A program made the translations under genes and the position numbers. The notes beneath the pieces were generated by a model that ran no database searches, was not told where the DNA came from, and saw only the letters and a list, made by a program, of their open reading frames with translations. Shown in pieces: positions 1 to 8,238 of a DNA stretch of 64,000 nucleotides (position 1 is its first letter; each line of letters starts with the position of its first letter). The DNA comes from Azospirillaceae bacterium (GTDB taxonomy: Bacteria; Pseudomonadota; Alphaproteobacteria; Azospirillales; Azospirillaceae): assembly GCA_028283825.1 (NCBI GenBank), contig JAPWJW010000003.1, positions 2,598,020-2,662,019 on the forward strand, written 5' to 3'.

Positions 1-45
1 GCAACGCAATTTCGGGGCCGTTTGCGGCGCCCGCTACATTTTTTT

Positions 46-1014
46 TCAGTGACCGCCCAAGAAGCGTTCGGCCTCCAGTGCTGCCATGCAGCCCATGCCG
101 GCGGCGGTGACGGCCTGGCGGAACACCTTGTCCTTCACGTCACCGGCGGCGAACACGCCGGGCACGCTGGTGCGGGTGCTGTCCGGGGCGGTGATGACAT
201 AGCCTTCCTCGTCCAGATCCACGTGGCCCTTGAACAGGGCCGTCGCCGGGTCATGGCCGATGGCGACGAACACGCCGTCCAGCGGCAGCTCACGCGTCTC
301 GCCGGTACCGGTGTGGGTCAGCGCCAGGCCGGTGGCCTGCTTGGGGTTGTTGAAGTCGAAGCCGCCGTCCGGTGCCCCGCCCTTGCCCAGTACCTGGTCC
401 ACCTTGTGGTTCCACAGCACCTCGATCTTCGGGTTGGCGAAGACGCGGTCGTGCAGGATCTTCTCACCGCGGAAGCTGTCGCGGCGGTGGACCAGCGTGA
501 CCTTGGACGCGTGGTGGGTCAGGTACAGCGCCTCCTCCAGCGCGGTGTTGCCGCCGCCGATCACCGCCACTTCCTTGCCCCGGAAGAAGAAGCCGTCGCA
601 GGTGGCGCAGGCCGAGACGCCGGCGCCCTGGTACTCCTGCTCACCGGGCACACCCAGCCAGCGCGCCTGGGCGCCGGTGGCGATGACCACCGTGTCGGCC
701 ACGAACTCATCACCGCTGTCGGCCTTGCACACGAAGGGGCGCTGGCTGAAATCGACCGAGGTGATGACGTCGTAGACCAGGGTGGTGCCCACATGCTCCG
801 CCTGCTGGCGCATCTGCTCCATCAGGTCGGGGCCCTGCACCGCCTGGGCGAAGCCCGGGTAGTTCTCCACCTCCGTGGTGATCATCAACTGCCCGCCCGG
901 CTGCATGCCCTGCACCAGGATGGGCTGGAGGTTGGCGCGGGCGGCGTAGATGCCGGCGGTGTAGCCGGCGGGACCGCCGCCGATGATCAGGACCTTGGTG
1001 CGATGGGTGGTCAT
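46..1014 (-). CDS. trxB: Thioredoxin-disulfide reductase
   Basis: A 322-residue FAD/NADPH flavoprotein that reduces thioredoxin in the cytoplasm. The N-terminus shows the FAD Rossmann motif GGGPAGYTAG. The redox-active pair is CATC at about C136/C139, followed by the NADPH-binding motif VIGGGNTALEEA. The C-terminus has GVFAAGDVKDK, the second FAD contact. Length is normal for the family. The reading frame is open 39 codons further upstream, but the family start is MTTHRTKVLIIGGG at 1014, so I use that. It is divergent from the DsbD-like gene, which draws its electrons from thioredoxin, so the pairing makes functional sense. Confidence 0.96.
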   Translation of the reverse strand: MTTHRTKVLIIGGGPAGYTAGIYAARANLQPILVQGMQPGGQLMITTEVENYPGFAQAVQGPDLMEQMRQQAEHVGTTLVYDVITSVDFSQRPFVCKADSGDEFVADTVVIATGAQARWLGVPGEQEYQGAGVSACATCDGFFFRGKEVAVIGGGNTALEEALYLTHHASKVTLVHRRDSFRGEKILHDRVFANPKIEVLWNHKVDQVLGKGGAPDGGFDFNNPKQATGLALTHTGTGETRELPLDGVFVAIGHDPATALFKGHVDLDEEGYVITAPDSTRTSVPGVFAAGDVKDKVFRQAVTAAGMGCMAALEAERFLGGH

Positions 1015-1294
1015 GGGAACTGTTCCTGGCGGGGACGGGGCCCCACTGGATTGGGGGCCGAACCATCGCCGCCCTCTAGATATGGTGGGGTGGGCGTCAA
1101 AATGCATCCAGGGTGGGGACGATAGCGGCAAGCGGGCCCGGGCTCAACGTCCGACGTCACAGATGGATCCGCGATGGCGGTCCGCACATTGGTTCGCCCC
1201 GCAAACCAGGGGTGCGGCCAATCCCCCATGGCGACGGCGCCCGCCATGCACTACATGTGAGGGAAATCGGTTTCCTTAAGATGGCGGCGGTTAG

Positions 1295-3442
1295 ATGAAC
1301 GCGGTTAAGGCATGGGCGCGCAAGGGCGCCCTGGCGGCATTCGCCCTGGCATGCGCTTTCGGCGGGGGGACTGTCGCAAGTGCCGAGCCGGTGCACACCG
1401 AACATACCGTCAGCCGCCTGGTGGCCGAGGGGCCGGCCGTGCCGGGCCGGCCGCTGTGGGTCATGCTGGACCAGACGCTGCAGGACGGTTGGCACACCTA
1501 TTGGGTCAATCCCGGCGACTCGGGCCTGCCGACGGAGGTCAACTGGACCTTGCCGGCCGGGTGGACGGCGGGGCCCCTGAACTTCCCGGCCCCCCATCGC
1601 TTCACCACCGGCCCCCTGGTCAACTACGGTTATGACAAGGCGACCCACGTGCTGGCCAGGCTGGACGTGCCGGCTGACGCCAAGCCCGGCACCAATGTCA
1701 GCCTGACCGCCGCCGCCAATTGGCTGATCTGCGCCGACGTCTGCGTGCCGGAGGATGCCACGCTGACGCTGGACGTGCCCGTGGCCGCCGCCGTCGCCAA
1801 CGATGCCGATGTGGCGCCGCTGTTTGCGGAGGCGCGCGCCGCCTTGCCCGTGGACAGCCCCTATCCCGTCAGTGTGGAGACCGCCCAGGCCGCCGTGACC
1901 CTGCGCCTGGCCGCCCCCGGCCTGACGGCCGCCCAGGTCAAGGACGCCTATTTCTTCGCCGAGGATCCCGACCTGGTGGAGGCTGGCGCCCCCCAGGCCT
2001 TGTCATTCACCAAGGACGGCCTGGTGCTGGCCCTGAAGCCCACCGGCCGCGCCAAGCCCGGCCCGGTCAACGGCATCCTGGTGGTGACGGAGTTGGTCAA
2101 TGGCCAGCCCACCACCCAGGCACTGGCCATCCATATCCCCGCCGGTGGGGCGGCACCCGCCTCATCCGGTGCCCCCGCCCCCGCAGGCGGCGAGGCCGCC
2201 CTGCCGCTATGGCAGGCCATGCTGTTCGCCTGCCTGGGCGGTATGGTGCTGAACCTGATGCCCTGCGTCTTCCCCGTGCTGTCGATGAAGGCTATGGCCC
2301 TGGTGCGCCACCAGGGCGCCCATGCCCGCCTGCATGGCTTGGCCTACGCCGTGGGCGTGCTGGCCTGCTTCGCCGCCGTGGCCGGCGTGCTGATGGTGCT
2401 CCGCGCCGGTGGGCAGGAGATCGGCTGGGGCTTCCAACTGCAATCGCCCGTGGTCGTGGCCGTGCTGGCCTACGTCATGCTGCTGCTGGCGCTCAGCATG
2501 TCCGGTGTCTTCACCGTCGGCGACCGCTTCATGGGGGCCGGCCAGGAACTGACCCAGGGTGAGGGCTACCTGCCGTCCTTCTTCACCGGCGTGCTGGCCA
2601 CGGTGGTGGCCACCCCCTGCACCGCGCCCTTCATGGGTGCGGCGGTGGGCTACGCCCTGGTGCAGCCGTGGTTCGTGGCGCTGGCAGTGTTCCTGTCGCT
2701 GGGCTTCGGCATGGCCTTGCCTTTCCTGGCGCTGGCCTTCTCCCCCTGGCTGCTGCGGCATTTGCCCCGGCCGGGGGCGTGGATGGAACGGCTGAAGCAG
2801 GTGCTGGCCTTCCCGCTGTACGGGTCCGCCGCCTGGCTGGTCTGGGTGTTCGCGGTGCAGGTGGGGGCGGCCGGCATGGCCGACATCCTGATCGGCGTGG
2901 TGCTGGTGGGTTTCGCCGCCTGGCTGTACGGCGTCACCCATTATGCGGAAGGTTGGGGCCGGCGCGGCGGTGCCGTGGGCGCCATCATGGCCCTGGCGCT
3001 GGCCGTGGGGGCGGTGGCCGCCCACACCGGCACGGCAGCACCTGCCACCGATGGGGCGCCCAAGGTGGCGGATGCCGGCGGTTTCCAGCCCTTCTCCCCC
3101 GACGCGCTGGACAAGCTGCGGGCCGATGGCCGGCCGGTGCTGGTGGACTTCACCGCCGCCTGGTGCATCACCTGCCTGGTGAATGAGCGCGTGGCCTTGT
3201 CCAGCGACACGGTGCATGCCGCCTTCAAGGCGCACGACGTGGCCCTGCTGAAGGGCGACTGGACCAAGCAGGACCCGGTGATCACCCGCGTGCTGCAGGC
3301 CCACGGCCGCGACGGCGTGCCGCTCTACCTGTTCTACCGCCCTGGCCAGGCCGAGCCCGAGGTCTGGCCGCAGATCCTGACGGAGGCCCAGGTGCTGGAC
3401 GCCGTGGGCAGCCTGCCCAGCCGCAGCGCCAGCGCGCAGTAA
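1295..3442 (+). CDS. dsbD: Protein-disulfide reductase, DsbD/ScsB family
   Basis: A 715-residue inner-membrane protein that passes electrons from cytoplasmic thioredoxin to periplasmic thiols. Residues 1-29 form a signal peptide ending ASA. A periplasmic beta domain follows (about 30-290), then a multi-pass CcdA-like core (about 300-565) with the two membrane cysteines in MPCVFP (about C324) and TPCTAP (about C442). The C-terminal thioredoxin domain carries C624-I-T-C627. The N-domain resembles the ScsB/alpha-proteobacterial type rather than E. coli DsbD, so the exact subfamily is open. The stop is 10 bp before a small membrane-protein gene, which suggests one operon. Confidence 0.9.
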   Translation: MNAVKAWARKGALAAFALACAFGGGTVASAEPVHTEHTVSRLVAEGPAVPGRPLWVMLDQTLQDGWHTYWVNPGDSGLPTEVNWTLPAGWTAGPLNFPAPHRFTTGPLVNYGYDKATHVLARLDVPADAKPGTNVSLTAAANWLICADVCVPEDATLTLDVPVAAAVANDADVAPLFAEARAALPVDSPYPVSVETAQAAVTLRLAAPGLTAAQVKDAYFFAEDPDLVEAGAPQALSFTKDGLVLALKPTGRAKPGPVNGILVVTELVNGQPTTQALAIHIPAGGAAPASSGAPAPAGGEAALPLWQAMLFACLGGMVLNLMPCVFPVLSMKAMALVRHQGAHARLHGLAYAVGVLACFAAVAGVLMVLRAGGQEIGWGFQLQSPVVVAVLAYVMLLLALSMSGVFTVGDRFMGAGQELTQGEGYLPSFFTGVLATVVATPCTAPFMGAAVGYALVQPWFVALAVFLSLGFGMALPFLALAFSPWLLRHLPRPGAWMERLKQVLAFPLYGSAAWLVWVFAVQVGAAGMADILIGVVLVGFAAWLYGVTHYAEGWGRRGGAVGAIMALALAVGAVAAHTGTAAPATDGAPKVADAGGFQPFSPDALDKLRADGRPVLVDFTAAWCITCLVNERVALSSDTVHAAFKAHDVALLKGDWTKQDPVITRVLQAHGRDGVPLYLFYRPGQAEPEVWPQILTEAQVLDAVGSLPSRSASAQ

Positions 3443-3452
3443 GGGACGACCC

Positions 3453-3635
3453 ATGGCTTTCGTGATCATCGCGGTGCTTGCGGGCGTCTATTGCCTGGTG
3501 CGGGCCCTGCTGGACCTGCGGCAGAAGCGTTATGTCTGGGCGGTGCTGGGGCTCGCGGTTGGCATCGCCCTGCTGGCCATGCCCGTGCCCACATATTCAG
3601 TGGCGCCCGCGCCGCCAGTCGACGCTGGTAAATAG
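3453..3635 (+). CDS. Small two-helix membrane protein
   Basis: A 60-residue protein made almost entirely of two hydrophobic segments (about residues 2-20 and 27-45) joined by the basic loop RQKRY, with a short polar proline-rich tail. I do not recognise a family. It starts 10 bp after the DsbD-like stop behind the ribosome-binding site AAGGGACG, so it is probably cotranscribed and may be a small membrane subunit. That role is an inference from position only. Confidence 0.6.
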   Translation: MAFVIIAVLAGVYCLVRALLDLRQKRYVWAVLGLAVGIALLAMPVPTYSVAPAPPVDAGK

Positions 3636-3717
3636 GCGCGCTTGTCGCGGAAATGACTTTGAAGCCGGGTATGCTCCCCGCCGTTTACGGCGGTTAACGC
3701 CCCTTCAAGGAAGACAG

Positions 3718-5103
3718 ATGCGACGCCCCCCATTCCGCAAGACCCGTGTCCTTGGCCTGGCCCTGACGGCGGCCTTCTATTTCGCCGCCCAGCCGGCCGC
3801 CTGGGCCTGGAGCAACCACCCGCTGTGCACCTGGCAAGCGGTGGCGGTGTTGCCGGACTTGGGCGGCCGCACCGTGCCGGTGGAGCCGCTGGCCGGCTTC
3901 CTGGCCAAAGAGGCCGCTCCGCTGGCCAAGGTCCTGAATGACGAAGAGCTGTGGGCCCGGGCCAACGTCCCGTTCTATGCCCCCCGGCCGGACACGCTGG
4001 CCTTCCAGGCGTCCCCATCGGACGACGCCACGGCTTTGCGCCGGGCCTTCCTGCACGCCATCCGCGCCAATGAGGACATGCCGCTGGGGCTGTACCTCCA
4101 GCGCCAGCCCGGTGTGGTCGTGCCGGCGGACAAGGTCATGCCCCTCACCGACTTGAGCGTGCTCAAGAGCCTGGGTGACCTGGATGAGGCCAGCCTGGAG
4201 CGGGTGGAGGAGGGGGCCACCGTGCCCGTGGCCGACGTGGTCGCCACCGCCTCCAACGAGCCGGACTTCGGCCTGGACATCGGCCTGTGGCAGGACAATG
4301 GCACGGCGCAGAGCGCCCCCTACGCCTTTGGGCCGCAGCCCTTCGGCAACCCGCGCCTGGATTACGGCAGCCAGGCGCCCTTCCATATGGGTTTTTATCA
4401 CGAGGCCGGCATCATCTACCGCGCCGCCCCTTTCCTGCAGCACACCTACCCTGAGGCGCGCATCCACCTGTACATGACCCTGGCGCGCTTCGCCTTCGCC
4501 CAGGGGCATCCCTACTGGGGCTGGCGCTTCGCCGGCTGGGCCGTCCATTACGTCCAGGACATGGCCCAACCCTATCACGCCCGCGTCCTGCCCGGCGTCG
4601 GCGTGGCCGGCATGCTGTGGACCAGCGTGCTGGACATGGCGGGCGTCCATGGCCCCAAGCTGGCGGCCCTGACCCGCGTCACCAACCGCCATACGGTGGT
4701 GGAGAATTACCAGTACCGCCGCATGGCGACCGCCTATCAGCACGGCGACATGGCCGATCCCCTGTTGGCGGCGCTGCGCGACACCACGGGCGACGCGGCA
4801 CTGCCCCGTTTGCTGCCCGACTCGCCGCGCGGCATCATCAGCACCCAGTCGGCCGCCGCCGCCGATGCGCTGGACGCCCAGCTGGAGCGCACCTTCCCGG
4901 CCCATTACGTGACCGATCCGGACACCGATCCCGCCGAACTGAAGGATCCGGACATGTCGGAGGTTGCCCGCCAGGCCCCGGTGGCGGAGCAGCAGAAGCT
5001 GACCAATCTGGTCGCTGATCGCATGCGCCAGGTTGGCCGCGACACCCGTGCCGTCATCCGCGCGCTGGAGGCGGACCAGGCGGCCGCGGCCGCGAAGCCC
5101 TAA
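3718..5103 (+). CDS. Exported zinc-dependent phospholipase C / S1-P1 nuclease-like protein
   Basis: A 461-residue exported protein. The signal peptide runs to residue 30 (ending AWA), so the mature protein would begin with Trp31, as in bacterial zinc phospholipases C, where the N-terminal Trp binds zinc. H277, D281 and H287 in HYVQDMAQPYH have the same spacing as H118/D122/H128 of Bacillus cereus phospholipase C, and H325/E329 in RHTVVENY match H142/E146. The frame is open upstream to 3478 but that part overlaps the previous gene; the ATG at 3718 has AAGGAAG upstream. Substrate is not known; a nuclease or phospholipase is possible. A strong terminator follows. Confidence 0.72.
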   Translation: MRRPPFRKTRVLGLALTAAFYFAAQPAAWAWSNHPLCTWQAVAVLPDLGGRTVPVEPLAGFLAKEAAPLAKVLNDEELWARANVPFYAPRPDTLAFQASPSDDATALRRAFLHAIRANEDMPLGLYLQRQPGVVVPADKVMPLTDLSVLKSLGDLDEASLERVEEGATVPVADVVATASNEPDFGLDIGLWQDNGTAQSAPYAFGPQPFGNPRLDYGSQAPFHMGFYHEAGIIYRAAPFLQHTYPEARIHLYMTLARFAFAQGHPYWGWRFAGWAVHYVQDMAQPYHARVLPGVGVAGMLWTSVLDMAGVHGPKLAALTRVTNRHTVVENYQYRRMATAYQHGDMADPLLAALRDTTGDAALPRLLPDSPRGIISTQSAAAADALDAQLERTFPAHYVTDPDTDPAELKDPDMSEVARQAPVAEQQKLTNLVADRMRQVGRDTRAVIRALEADQAAAAAKP

Positions 5104-5109
5104 AAAAGG

Positions 5110-5147
5110 AAAAGGGCCGGCGGATCGCTCCGTCGGCCCTTTTGTAT
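5110..5147 (+). terminator. Rho-independent terminator after the phospholipase-like gene
   Basis: AAAAGGGCCGGCGG (from 5110) pairs with CCGTCGGCCCTTTT (to 5143) with one G-T wobble across a six-base loop, and is followed by a T-rich run. The A-tract on the left arm makes it potentially active in both directions, which fits the convergent gene at 5267. Confidence 0.85.
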
Positions 5148-5153
5148 TCTTCC

Positions 5154-5256
5154 TAGGCCGCGACCGCGGCCACCGGAGCTTTCCGGGGAGCCGCAGGCAG
5201 ACTGGAAAGCGAGGAAGCCAAGCCGGCGGATGCCGGCGCCCGGCGCTTGAGGGAAC
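5154..5256 (+). repeat. Intergenic covarying element, copy A
   Basis: One of five copies of a ~103-bp element in this window (others at 15003, 43246, 57025, 60877). Hairpin 1 is GGCCGC/GCGGCC at 5156-5171 and hairpin 2 is GCCGGC/GCCGGC around a GGAT loop at 5222-5237. Conserved blocks between them include CCGGAGCTTTCCGGGGAG and GGAAAGCGAGGAAGCCAAG. The GAGGGAAC edge lies 10 bp beyond the stop of the minus-strand gene at 5267. Confidence 0.85.
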
Positions 5257-5266
5257 AAAACAAAAC

Positions 5267-7195
5267 TCAAAACCCAAACATGTGATCCAGCGCGAATGCC
5301 CCGTGGGCGCCATCGCGGATCAGGCCGTGATAGCCGAATAGGCGGCAGGTGGTGTCGCGGATCAGGACATAGGCGTCGCGGCCGGCCTCTTTCACCTCGG
5401 CACTGGTGAAGGTCTGGCCGACGCGGAAGTGGAAGCTGCCGGAACAGGCGATGTTGACCGTGCGGCGGGCGATTTCGCGCCCGTCCTTGGTGGTCAGCAC
5501 CAGGGCGGTGTCTGAGCGCCGCTTCCACGGCGTGCTGGCCGGATAGATGAGGTGGCACAGGGTGTCGACGTCGGTCGCCATGCCGGTGCGCAGGAACAGC
5601 CGCGTGGACAGGCCGGGCGCGCGGCCGGAATAGGACTGCGGCTCGTTCCGGTAGGTCAGCACGGTGTTGAACATGTGGGCGCCGAAGCTGGTCTCGGCGG
5701 CGTGGCCGCTGGTCGCGTCCTCATACCGGAACAGGGCGTGCAGCCAGCCGTCGGCCTCGGTACCGGACGCGAAGTCGTAGATCAGTTCCAGATGGCCGTA
5801 GCCGGAGGGCAGGGCCTTGGCCCCCAGCAGATCCGCCGCCTCGAACGCCATCTCGTGGTTGCGCGGCAGGTTGCCCAGGTCGCGGCGCGCCACCTCCGTC
5901 CCATCGGCGTCATAGACGATGGCGGTCAGCGGCAGGTGCGCCTGCGTCGTCGCCATGGGCGTGGGCAGGGCGATGGTGCGGAAGCGGTTGGCCGGGAAGA
6001 TGGGCGCCGGCAGGATGAAACCCTTGCCCATCAGGTTGGTCAGGGCCGCCAGCTTGGGATCGGGCTTCAGATCGCCCCGTTCCACGTTGGGGTGGGCGAT
6101 GCGGCGGCGCACGCCACCGGTGGCCGTGCGGCGGATGACCTCGTACCGCGGGCGGACGAAATGCTTGCCGGCGCGGATCTCCACCTGCTGCGGCCAGCGG
6201 GCCTCGGGCAGCAGGCTGGCCACGTCCAGCGGGAAGGTGGCGTAGGGGGCGACCTCCCGGTTCATCGGCACCGCCACGTCATGTCCCATCAGGTTCAGGG
6301 CGACGGCGCCCACCGGGATGGGGCAGGGGTGGCTGTTCTGCACCCACAGGATGACCTGTTCGTCATCGCGGGGCGCCGGCAGGCCAGCATAGAAATCGGA
6401 CGGCCAGGCGTTGGCGTCGTGGGTGCAGGACAGGGTGTCGGCCCCGTCGCCATAGGTGTCCAGCGCGTACTTCACCACGTCGTGGCCGGCGGCGTTCACC
6501 ACGTGGATGAACAGCTGGCCGGTGAACTCGGCCAAGTCGAAACGCTTGCGCACCTGGGCGCTGTCGATGACCACGGTGCCGTCGGCACCGGGCAGGTCCT
6601 GGGTCCAGCGCGCCAGCACCTGGCCGGCGCCGTCGAACAGGCAGAGCCACAGATAGGGCTCGTCCGCGCCATAGCTGGACCAGTAGTTGGCCGTCACCAC
6701 CCGGGTATGGTGGCCGTCCGCGTCGCGGAAAAAGGCGTAGTTGGTGGCGAAGTTCAGCGGCGCCAGATAGGTGCGCGGATCGGTCAGCAGGTCCGGCGGC
6801 AGCTTCAGCGGGTCCAGCGAGAACACGGGCACGCCGGCTGGGATCAGGTGGCGGATGTGCTCCACCAGCCGGTCGGCATCGAAGGCCGCCACGAACACGG
6901 CGTCCACGCTGGCGTCGGCCAGTTCCGTCACCGGCTGGGCGGGGCGGCCCAGCAGGGGCTGGCCGATCTTGTCCACGTTCTGGACATAGATGCCGGCCAC
7001 GGTCACATCGGTCAGGTGATGGATCTCGTCGAACGGCTCCAGCATGTTCAGCGGATCGTAGATGGCGACCCGGCCGGCGGCGCGCAGATCGGCCAGCAGC
7101 ATCCGCGCCGGCTCCGCCGCCAGCGGATGGCCGATGGCCTTGAAATAGCTGCTGCCGCCGGTGACGCTGCTGAAGGTCTCGATCTTAAGGGGCAT
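5267..7195 (-). CDS. Hypothetical protein with repeated beta-sandwich-like segments
   Basis: A 642-residue cytoplasmic-looking protein (no signal peptide or membrane helix). I do not recognise a named family. Residues 1-130 look Rossmann-like, with alternating strands and helices such as RVAIYDP and VDAVFVAAFDADRLVEHI. Three later stretches share a pattern of aromatic beta strands followed by D-x-D/A-G-x-E/V-hA-R (LCLFDGAGQVLARW, AIVYDADGTEVARR, LVLTTKDGREIARR), suggesting repeated sandwich domains. The start is MPLKIETF at 7195. It lies 105 bp downstream of a 2OG/Fe(II) oxygenase on the same strand and probably shares its transcript. Confidence 0.7.
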   Translation of the reverse strand: MPLKIETFSSVTGGSSYFKAIGHPLAAEPARMLLADLRAAGRVAIYDPLNMLEPFDEIHHLTDVTVAGIYVQNVDKIGQPLLGRPAQPVTELADASVDAVFVAAFDADRLVEHIRHLIPAGVPVFSLDPLKLPPDLLTDPRTYLAPLNFATNYAFFRDADGHHTRVVTANYWSSYGADEPYLWLCLFDGAGQVLARWTQDLPGADGTVVIDSAQVRKRFDLAEFTGQLFIHVVNAAGHDVVKYALDTYGDGADTLSCTHDANAWPSDFYAGLPAPRDDEQVILWVQNSHPCPIPVGAVALNLMGHDVAVPMNREVAPYATFPLDVASLLPEARWPQQVEIRAGKHFVRPRYEVIRRTATGGVRRRIAHPNVERGDLKPDPKLAALTNLMGKGFILPAPIFPANRFRTIALPTPMATTQAHLPLTAIVYDADGTEVARRDLGNLPRNHEMAFEAADLLGAKALPSGYGHLELIYDFASGTEADGWLHALFRYEDATSGHAAETSFGAHMFNTVLTYRNEPQSYSGRAPGLSTRLFLRTGMATDVDTLCHLIYPASTPWKRRSDTALVLTTKDGREIARRTVNIACSGSFHFRVGQTFTSAEVKEAGRDAYVLIRDTTCRLFGYHGLIRDGAHGAFALDHMFGF

Positions 7196-7300
7196 GAACC
7201 GGTCCAGGAATGGGGACCGCCGGCAGCGGGGCCGGCGGCGCATCGGTGGGTTATAAGGGTAGGCCCGCCAAAAGGACAGATGGCCGGCCGTTCGGCAAAC

Positions 7301-7993
7301 TCAGCGGAAGGGGTTCAGCCGCTTCATCTTGGCCGACAGGGCGTGGCGGAACTGTTCCCGCTTCACCACACCGTCATCGCGGACCCAGTTCAATTGGATG
7401 GCGCGGCGCTGGCCGACGAAACTGGTGTGCCCGTGCCAGGCGGTGGGGCCGTTCAGGAAGGCCAGCAGGGTGCCCTCCTCGGGCGGGACCTCGGCCACGG
7501 CATCGTCCAGGCTGTCAGGGCCGCGCAGCAGGCGCAGGCGGCCCTCCGCACTTTCCCACGCCGGGTTCATGTAGATCAGCACGGTGATGATCTTGGTCTT
7601 GCTGTCGACGTGGATCTGCCCGTCCTGCGCCTTGGCCCGGCCGCGCACCGTCACCATGGTGGGGTGGTCGGTCAGGTCGATGCCGAACTTCTCCTCGAAC
7701 GCCGCCGTCATGGCCGGGCCCTGGATTTCCTCCAGCAGGGACTGGAAGGCCGGGCCGTAACTCAGTTCCCGCGAGGGGAAGCTGCCCGGCAGTTCGATCT
7801 CTGGGAAGTCACGGTGGATGGCGGCGCGCGCCTCCGCCCGCACGAAGCCGGGGATGATGAGATGGGTGAAGGGATCGTGCGACAGCGGCATGGCGCGGAA
7901 GGCGGCCAGGTCGATGTTGCGGCCCGGGTCCGTCGCCAAGGCGCCGGGGGCGGCCGTGGGGGAGGTGTTCGACGTGGCGGAGGTGCCGATCAT
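7301..7993 (-). CDS. 2-oxoglutarate/Fe(II)-dependent oxygenase
   Basis: A 230-residue jelly-roll dioxygenase. The iron triad is visible as H-V-D in QIHVDSK and the distal H in TAWHGHTSF, followed by the 2-oxoglutarate-binding Arg in QRRAIQLNW. The region ITVLIYMNP matches the strand after the HxD motif in prolyl-4-hydroxylase-like and phytanoyl-like families. Substrate cannot be told from sequence. The first ~28 residues are low-complexity and may be partly untranslated. It precedes the 642-residue unknown gene, a candidate partner or substrate. Confidence 0.82.
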   Translation of the reverse strand: MIGTSATSNTSPTAAPGALATDPGRNIDLAAFRAMPLSHDPFTHLIIPGFVRAEARAAIHRDFPEIELPGSFPSRELSYGPAFQSLLEEIQGPAMTAAFEEKFGIDLTDHPTMVTVRGRAKAQDGQIHVDSKTKIITVLIYMNPAWESAEGRLRLLRGPDSLDDAVAEVPPEEGTLLAFLNGPTAWHGHTSFVGQRRAIQLNWVRDDGVVKREQFRHALSAKMKRLNPFR

Positions 7994-8050
7994 GGTCCTG
8001 CTTCTTCTAGGCTGGCATCCGGGGTCAGCCCCCGATGGATGGCATTACTT

Positions 8051-8073
8051 TAGAATCATTCTTGATGATATTG
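8051..8073 (-). promoter_or_regulatory. AT-rich near-palindrome upstream of the oxygenase gene
   Basis: In an otherwise GC-rich intergenic region there is an AT-rich island with ATCAT (8055-8059) and ATGAT (8065-8069) as inverted arms. It lies about 60 bp upstream of the oxygenase start. The GATnAT half-sites recall Fur-type boxes, but the match is partial. Confidence 0.3.
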
Positions 8074-8238
8074 ACTCGCAAATACCTCACCCCAGGTGGG
8101 GCGGCGGCGCATCGGGGTCAATATCCGCGCACGCCTAAACATGGGAATTCGGGCGCGGCGATCAAATCGTTCGAAGGGTCGGCGTCACTATAACACAGGC
8201 AAAATTACACAGGCGAAGCGGCCGTATGTCGTCGCGGC

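Noticed and set aside
1..45. Terminator of trxB at the left edge
   Set aside because: A T-run is present but no stem-loop can be judged because the region is cut by the window edge.
2207..3469. A 420-codon open frame antisense to the DsbD-like gene
   Set aside because: His/Gln/Gly-rich composition typical of antisense high-GC reading; the sense strand encodes a complete DsbD family protein.
7234..8113. A 13-bp direct repeat (GGCGGCGCATCGG) on both sides of the oxygenase gene
   Set aside because: Short and GC-rich, likely chance; no transposase or target-site pattern.
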